64,000 bases of DNA from Mariniflexile sp044335535 (GTDB taxonomy: Bacteria; Bacteroidota; Bacteroidia; Flavobacteriales; Flavobacteriaceae), in NCBI RefSeq assembly GCF_044335535.1, contig NZ_JBIQVZ010000007.1, forward strand, positions 1-64,000, in the 5' to 3' direction. The notes beneath the pieces were generated by a model, which did not search any database, had not been told where the DNA came from, and worked only from the letters and a program-made list of their open reading frames with translations. A program made the position numbers and the translations under genes. Within the stretch, counting starts at the first letter, position 1, and each line of letters begins with the position of its first letter. Shown in pieces: positions 58,878-64,000 of this stretch.

Positions 58878-60800
58878 ATGATTAAATTCTTTTCCGTTGT
58901 ATGTTTCGTATTCATATTCGGCATAAATGCTGTAACAGCCCAAAATTTCAGTACGCATCAAGTTAAAAAAGGAGAAACTATTCACGGTATTGCAGCGCGT
59001 TATGGTGTGGCGATTTCCGATATTTATGCCTTAAATCCGGATGCTAAAAAAGAATTAAAACCCAATACTATTTTAATAATTCCTATTTCTAAAGCTAAAA
59101 AGACTCCTGTTACTACTACAAAAGAATTACAAGGGTTTAAAGTACATAGAACTAGTAAAAAAGAAACCCTATATAGTATAGCGAAGCGCTACAATGTTAC
59201 CGAAGATGAGATAAAAAAACACAACACTTTTTTATATGCCAATACTTTGCAAAAGGGCGATAAGCTTCAAATACCTGTTTTTAAAATAACTAAAGAAGTA
59301 CCTAAAGCAGCCACCAAACCATATCTGGTGAAAGCCAAAGAAGGGAAGTGGCGCATAGCTTATAAATTTGGTATTACAGTACAAGAACTTGAAGATTTAA
59401 ACCCGGGCATGGGCGAAACACTACAGGAAGGGCAACAAATTTATGTGCCTAATATGGATGGGGATGTTGTTAAAGATGTTGATGAAAAATACAGTTATTA
59501 TAATGTCTTACCAAAAGAAGGATTTTACCGTTTAAAACTTAAATTAGGGTTAGACCAAGAAGCATTGGAAGCTTTGAATCCGGAGTTGAAAGGCACCGGT
59601 TTAAAAGAAGGTATGGTTTTGAAAATTCCGTATTCCAATAAAATAACCGATAGCGGTGAAACAGCCACTAAAAAAACACAATTAGAAAGCAGAATTACCA
59701 ATTTCGATACCAAACACATTGCGGTTATGTTACCTTTTAGGTTGAATCGTGTCGATTTCGATTCTATTTTAGGTATAAAAGGCAGTATAAAAAAGGATCC
59801 TTATTTAGATGCCTCTCTCGATTTTTATACCGGCGTTTTGTCTGCATTAGATTCCTTAAAATCATTAGGTATATCACTTAAAGTAGATGTTTACGATACC
59901 AAATATCAAGTAAGTGAAGTGTTAAGAATAATTAATGAAAACAATTTTAAAGATGTTGATGCGGTTATTGGGCCGTTAACATCTGAAACCTTCGATAAAG
60001 CCGCTTCCGAATTACGCACCTATAATGTACCTATAGTATCTCCAATAGGCACTAATTTAACATTGTATGACAATGTGTTTCAATCACGACCATCAGACGA
60101 TTTGTTAAAAGATAGAATGGTAAATTTTGTAAAAGCAGATTCGTTGGCAAAAAACATTGTTATTGTTTCGGATAAAAAAAATGAAGGGGTAGCCAACAGT
60201 CTTAAAAGCGAATTTAATTATGCGAAATTGATCTATTCCCGAAAAAATAAAGAAGGTAAGGATGAAAATTTCTTGTATGTAGAAGATATAAAAAGCGCCT
60301 TGAAACCCGGAAGGAATATCGTGTTTTTAGAAACACAGAGCGAAGGTTTTGCCTCTAATGTTACTAGTATTTTGGGGGCTTTAACGCAACGAATTGAAGA
60401 TAATTCCAATGCTATTGAAATCGTACTGGTAACAACTAATTTTAATGCCGCTTTTGAAGGTGACCAAGTATCTAACGAGCACTTGTCTAAACTTCAGTTT
60501 CATTTTGCAACAGCTTCAAAATCATATAGAGACACAGAAAACAATTCGTTTGTTAAACGCTATACAAAAAACTATAACATAACACCAAGTAAGCGTGCCG
60601 TTAAAGGTTTCGATTTAACCATGGATGTCGTGTTGCGTTTAGCGACTGCTGAAGATTTGTACCTATCTGTAAATGATGCACCTCTTACAGAGTATGTTGA
60701 AAACAAATTTGCCTACAAAAAGAAATTGTTGGCCGGTTATTATAATGATGCCACTTATATAGTAAAGTATAAAGATTTAGAAATTGTTGAAGTAAAATAA
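58878..60800 (+). CDS. LysM-repeat protein with periplasmic-binding-like C-terminal domain
   Basis: 640 residues. A signal peptide (to about 22) is followed by four LysM repeats at about 24-70, 86-135, 147-192 and 204-250 (e.g. VKKGETIHGIAARYGVAISD), which bind peptidoglycan. Residues 280-640 have the fold pattern of a type I periplasmic-binding protein (HIAVMLPFRLNRVDFDSILG, DAVIGPLTSETFDKAASELR, IVSPIGTNLTLYDN). The domain combination is common in Bacteroidota and resembles LpoA-like regulators of peptidoglycan enzymes, which is inference. It is co-transcribed with the small DUF3820 gene six bases downstream. Confidence 0.82.
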   Translation: MIKFFSVVCFVFIFGINAVTAQNFSTHQVKKGETIHGIAARYGVAISDIYALNPDAKKELKPNTILIIPISKAKKTPVTTTKELQGFKVHRTSKKETLYSIAKRYNVTEDEIKKHNTFLYANTLQKGDKLQIPVFKITKEVPKAATKPYLVKAKEGKWRIAYKFGITVQELEDLNPGMGETLQEGQQIYVPNMDGDVVKDVDEKYSYYNVLPKEGFYRLKLKLGLDQEALEALNPELKGTGLKEGMVLKIPYSNKITDSGETATKKTQLESRITNFDTKHIAVMLPFRLNRVDFDSILGIKGSIKKDPYLDASLDFYTGVLSALDSLKSLGISLKVDVYDTKYQVSEVLRIINENNFKDVDAVIGPLTSETFDKAASELRTYNVPIVSPIGTNLTLYDNVFQSRPSDDLLKDRMVNFVKADSLAKNIVIVSDKKNEGVANSLKSEFNYAKLIYSRKNKEGKDENFLYVEDIKSALKPGRNIVFLETQSEGFASNVTSILGALTQRIEDNSNAIEIVLVTTNFNAAFEGDQVSNEHLSKLQFHFATASKSYRDTENNSFVKRYTKNYNITPSKRAVKGFDLTMDVVLRLATAEDLYLSVNDAPLTEYVENKFAYKKKLLAGYYNDATYIVKYKDLEIVEVK

Positions 60801-60806
60801 GGGCAA

Positions 60807-61034
60807 GTGCTACCAGACAAACAATTCTTAATAGACTTAGCACACACCAAAATGCCTTTTGGCAAATACAAAGACCGTTATTTAATAGACTTACCCGAAT
60901 ATTATGTAGTTTGGTACAACCAAAAAGGTTTTCCCAAAGGAAAATTGGGCGATATGCTTAAACAAGTGTACGAACTAAAATTAAACGGCCTGGAAGCACT
61001 GATACGGAATATCAAAAGGCAGTATCCGAGGTAG
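60807..61034 (+). CDS. DUF3820 family protein
   Basis: 75 residues starting from a GTG at 60807: LIDLAHTKMPFGKYKDRYLI, DLPEYYVVWYNQKGFPKGKL and GDMLKQVYELKLNGLEALIR. MPFGKYKG-type and ExYLxWF-like motifs are the signature of DUF3820, a small putative quorum/exodeoxyribonuclease-X-associated family of unknown function. It follows the LysM gene by six bases, so it shares its transcript. Confidence 0.82.
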   Translation: MLPDKQFLIDLAHTKMPFGKYKDRYLIDLPEYYVVWYNQKGFPKGKLGDMLKQVYELKLNGLEALIRNIKRQYPR

Positions 61035-61103
61035 TTTTTTTGGTTCTCGTTTAATATTTGGTAAGTGTTGCTATACCCAATGTTTTGTTGGAATCCTTCT
61101 TTT

Positions 61104-61502
61104 CTATAGCTTTTTTATCAAATCTATTAATTTGTCTTTAGTAATAGGTTTAATGATATAATCTGAAACCTCGTTAATTGCTTTTGCTCGTGTAATGTCG
61201 TCATGGGAAATAGATGAAGAGCATATGTAAATGGTGATTTTTTTTCCTATTGTAGGATTGAGTTTTGCATATTCTTCAAGAAACTGCCAGCCATTCATAA
61301 TGGGCATACTAAGGTCCAAAAGGATAATCTCGGGTAAAACATCAACATTGTGTTTGTTTTCTTTTAAAAAATTTAAAGCATCTAAGCCATTTTCGAAAAC
61401 CTTTATTAGATCAACAAGTTTAGTTTGTTCAATCGCCTTTTTTGTTAAGAAAACAAAAATGTCATCGTCATCGATGAGTGTAAGGGTTCTTATTGGGGTC
61501 AT
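61104..61502 (-). CDS. Single-domain response regulator
   Basis: 132 residues; a CheY-like receiver only, without an output domain. The acidic pocket LIDDDDIF (10-17), phospho-acceptor D63 in ILLDLSMPIMNGWQ and the lysine of IIKPIT are present. Its ATG overlaps the TGA of the kinase gene (ATGA at 61499-61502), so the two are coupled and surely act as a phosphorelay pair. Output probably goes through a further protein. Confidence 0.9.
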   Translation of the reverse strand: MTPIRTLTLIDDDDIFVFLTKKAIEQTKLVDLIKVFENGLDALNFLKENKHNVDVLPEIILLDLSMPIMNGWQFLEEYAKLNPTIGKKITIYICSSSISHDDITRAKAINEVSDYIIKPITKDKLIDLIKKL

Positions 61503-62992
61503 ATATTTTGGGTTTTAAATTCTATAAAAAAAGTACTGCCCTTGCTGGGTTGGCTTTCAGCCCAAATTTTTCCATTCATAGCTTCCACTTGGGTTTTTGT
61601 CATAAACAAGCCAAACCCTTTTGCATCAGGATGTTTGTGAAATGTTTTCCGAATTTTAAAAATTTGATCTTTATGTAATGCTAAATCGATTCCCAATCCG
61701 TTATCAGCTACCGATAATACGACGGTATCGTTTGCTTCTTTTTTAGTTTTTATTGTAATTAGAGGTCGCCTGTTTGGGTATCTATACTTAAGTGCATTAC
61801 TTATTAAATTTGATAAAATACTTTCCATGTATTTTTGAGGAAAATAGATTGTAGAGGCTTGATTTAATTCGAGGTGAATGTCAGCATCATATTCTTGAAT
61901 TTGAGTTTCAAAACCTTTTAAAACCTTCTTTATACAATCCTTCAAAATTATCTTGTCCACTTTAATTTCAGTGTCTTGTTTTACTTGAATCGATTCTACC
62001 AATTCATTAAAAACATCCATTAAATGGTTCACAACAGGTTTTATTTTTACAAGCACTTCCCTACGCTCCACCTCATCTTGGCTTTGTTCAAGATAATCAA
62101 CCAACATGGATATATTTATCAACGGTGCTCTTAAATTATGGGAAACAATATTGCAGAAATCAATAAGTTGTGTGTTTTTCAATTCCAATATTTGGGCGTG
62201 TTCAATAGCTTTTGCATTATTTGCTCTAATTTGTTCTTCGCCTTCTTTTCTTTCTGTAATGTCGGAACGAATAGCAACATATTGATAGGGTTTGCCGTCG
62301 TGGTTTAAAAAAGGCACAATAGTAGTGTCTACCCAATAAGTGGAACCGTCTTTCGCTTTGTTTTTTAATTCTCCCTTCCACACTTTGCCATTTGCTATGG
62401 TTTTCCAGAGTTCTTTAATGAATTCTTTGGAATGGTACCCTGAGTTTATAATGCGATGATCTTGTCCAATTAATTCTTTGGTAGAATATTTTGATATTTT
62501 GCAAAAGTTGCCATTAACATGGGTAATGACTCCTTTTTGGTCGGTAATGGCAACAATAGCCGATTCATCGAGTGCATACTTATAATCAGAAATTTCTTTT
62601 AATATCTTTTTAAGTTCTTCTTCTCCTTTTTTTCTGTCTGTTATATCGGAACGAATGGCGACATACTGGTAAGGTTTATTATCCGCATTTAAAAAAGGTA
62701 CAATAGTGGTGTCAACCCAATAGATAGTTCCATCTTTTGCTTTGTTTTTCAGTTCCCCTTTCCATACGTTACCATTGGCAATAGTTGTCCAAAGGTTTTT
62801 AATAAATTCCTTTGAATGATAGCCGGAATTTATAATCCGATGGTCTTGCCCAATGAGTTCTTCAGCTGTATATTTCGAAATGTTACAGAAATTCTCATTT
62901 ACATAGTTGATGATTCCTTTTTGGTCGGTAATGGCAATAATTGATGATTCATCGAGAGCATACTTATAGTCTGTTATTTTCTCCATAATCAT
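61499..62992 (-). CDS. Sensor histidine kinase with duplicated PAS-PAC domains
   Basis: 497 residues. Two PAS-PAC units (about 7-126 and 131-252) are about 85 per cent identical in their shared segments (DQKGIINYVNENFCNISKY versus DQKGVITHVNGNFCKISKY; GQDHRIINSGYHSKEFIK in both). Then comes a HisKA region with the phospho-acceptor in IVSHNLRAPLINISMLVDYL, and an HATPase domain with NLISNALKYR, VADNGLGIDL and GFGLFM. There is no membrane segment, so it is cytoplasmic. The internal duplication indicates an old tandem copy kept similar. Coupled to the response regulator at 61104. Confidence 0.9.
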   Translation of the reverse strand: MIMEKITDYKYALDESSIIAITDQKGIINYVNENFCNISKYTAEELIGQDHRIINSGYHSKEFIKNLWTTIANGNVWKGELKNKAKDGTIYWVDTTIVPFLNADNKPYQYVAIRSDITDRKKGEEELKKILKEISDYKYALDESAIVAITDQKGVITHVNGNFCKISKYSTKELIGQDHRIINSGYHSKEFIKELWKTIANGKVWKGELKNKAKDGSTYWVDTTIVPFLNHDGKPYQYVAIRSDITERKEGEEQIRANNAKAIEHAQILELKNTQLIDFCNIVSHNLRAPLINISMLVDYLEQSQDEVERREVLVKIKPVVNHLMDVFNELVESIQVKQDTEIKVDKIILKDCIKKVLKGFETQIQEYDADIHLELNQASTIYFPQKYMESILSNLISNALKYRYPNRRPLITIKTKKEANDTVVLSVADNGLGIDLALHKDQIFKIRKTFHKHPDAKGFGLFMTKTQVEAMNGKIWAESQPSKGSTFFIEFKTQNI

Positions 62993-63286
62993 ATAAAACT
63001 TAGTGTAGATTAATTAATTTACGAAAAAGCAAAAATGTTTGAGATATTGCTTTAGTTTTTAAGTTTTAGGGGAATGTGTTACATTTTTTAAAATAAGGTC
63101 AGTTTTTATTGACCATAATCAGCTATTATTACGAAGTTAGTTGATTTTTTTTACAAAGACAAATTTTGAATAAAAAAATAGTTTTCTTACTAAAGCATTG
63201 TTAATAAACGCTCATTAAATAACTAAAAACTTATTCGGTAATAACTATTTTAATTTTGTAAATTTGCCTGCGTTTATAAGCGCAAC
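62993..63286. other. Divergent promoter region of the kinase and pyrG
   Basis: No gene is seen. TAAATTTG at 63259-63266 is a good -7 box 20 bases before the pyrG ATG; no clear -33 box was found. Confidence 0.5.
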
Positions 63287-64000
63287 ATGACAACTACAGC
63301 AAAATACATTTTTGTAACCGGAGGGGTTACATCATCATTAGGAAAGGGCATTATAGCAGCATCACTTGCTAAGCTATTACAAGCACAGGGTTACAGAGTA
63401 ACTATTCAAAAATTAGATCCATACATAAACGTTGATCCAGGGACATTAAATCCTTACGAACATGGCGAATGCTATGTTACCGAAGATGGGGCGGAAACCG
63501 ATTTAGATCTAGGTCATTATGAGCGTTTTTTAAACGTACCAACCAGTCAAGCAAACAATGTTACTACGGGACGCATTTACCAAAGTGTGATACAAAAAGA
63601 GCGTCGTGGTGAGTTTTTAGGTAAAACAGTACAGGTTGTGCCTCATATAACCGATGAAATAAAAGAGCGTATTCAACTTTTAGGAAAATCGGGTGATTAC
63701 GATATTATTATCACTGAAATTGGTGGAACGGTTGGCGATATTGAATCGTTGCCATACATAGAAGCGGTGCGTCAATTACGTTGGGATTTGGGTGAAGCTA
63801 ACGGTATTGTGATCCACTTAACTTTGGTGCCTTATTTAGCTGCTGCAGGTGAGTTAAAAACCAAACCTACACAACATAGTGTTAAAACATTGATGGAAAG
63901 CGGTGTGCAAGCAGATATTTTGGTTTGTAGAACCGAGCATGATTTACCATACGATTTACGTAGAAAATTAGCTCTATTCTGTAACGTTAGGGAAGAGGCG
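63287..64000 (+). CDS. pyrG: CTP synthase (5' part, continues beyond the window)
   Basis: The first 238 codons are open to the right edge without a stop: MTTTAKYIFVTGGVTSSLGK (ATP-binding glycine-rich loop), then YEHGECYVTEDGAETDLDLG and VGGTVGDIESLPYIEAVRQL. These are the hallmarks of the PyrG synthetase domain, which makes CTP from UTP. The glutaminase domain lies beyond the window. The start follows a -7 box at 63259-63266. Confidence 0.95.
   Translation, partial: MTTTAKYIFVTGGVTSSLGKGIIAASLAKLLQAQGYRVTIQKLDPYINVDPGTLNPYEHGECYVTEDGAETDLDLGHYERFLNVPTSQANNVTTGRIYQSVIQKERRGEFLGKTVQVVPHITDEIKERIQLLGKSGDYDIIITEIGGTVGDIESLPYIEAVRQLRWDLGEANGIVIHLTLVPYLAAAGELKTKPTQHSVKTLMESGVQADILVCRTEHDLPYDLRRKLALFCNVREEA

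Overview
The window is low-GC DNA from a member of the Bacteroidota, almost certainly a marine-type flavobacterium (family Flavobacteriaceae). Supporting signs are two SusC-like TonB receptors with carboxypeptidase-regulatory N-termini, lipoproteins of the MKK...SC type, a BshC bacillithiol enzyme, short SerA/SerC genes beside a LuxC-type acyl-CoA reductase, family-specific small proteins, and promoters of the form TTG/TTTG - about 20 bases - TAnnTTTG. There are no tRNA, rRNA or CRISPR genes. The last gene (pyrG) runs off the right edge.

Layout. 0.3-9.9 kb is ordinary chromosome: an M61-type peptidase, a TIGR02757-type protein, a lipoprotein, a LolD-like ATPase, GTP cyclohydrolase I, and a small operon ending in a histidine-rich TonB receptor that may take up metal. 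10.4-14.2 kb holds serA, serC, an acyl-CoA reductase and, divergently, a ferredoxin. 14.2-35.6 kb is an accessory island, described below. 35.6-64 kb returns to chromosome: a second TonB receptor, ychF, an EamA transporter, parE/parC, TerC, a di-haem peroxidase with a lipoprotein partner, bshC, a PLP decarboxylase-like enzyme, guaA, a LysM protein, a two-component pair and pyrG.

The island is the main discovery. It is a string of unrelated one- or two-gene units, nearly all on the + strand. At least eight units have ends that are reverse complements of each other over 9-12 bp, and the complementary sequence differs from unit to unit. Examples are GTTAGGCTTT/AAAGCCTAAC and TTGTTGCCAACA/TGTTGGCAACAA. 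A GTTRRRY-like core at the start and its inverse near the end is the signature of integron gene cassettes, and several junctions fold into attC-like hairpins. Six units are preceded by all or the distal part of one conserved repeat of up to about 165 bp, and a seventh, distally truncated copy precedes the CDF transporter. The full repeat holds a terminator hairpin and a second hairpin. Sequence identity ends exactly at the GTT core. No integrase lies in the window, so this resembles an integron cassette cluster lacking an integrase (CALIN), or an analogous flavobacterial recombination system.

Cassette cargo includes an ABC-three-component conflict system with an HNH nuclease, a GIY-YIG-like protein, an SPFH protein coupled to a divergent NAD-kinase-like protein, a membrane HExxH protein, a nucleotidyltransferase, a CDF metal exporter, two DinB-like proteins, a methyltransferase/AraC pair, a PLP decarboxylase and several unknowns. 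Decayed IS110 and IS1182 transposases and a frameshifted ArsR regulator show turnover. Outside the island, several families of inverted-repeat elements sit between genes and probably act as terminators or MITE-like elements.
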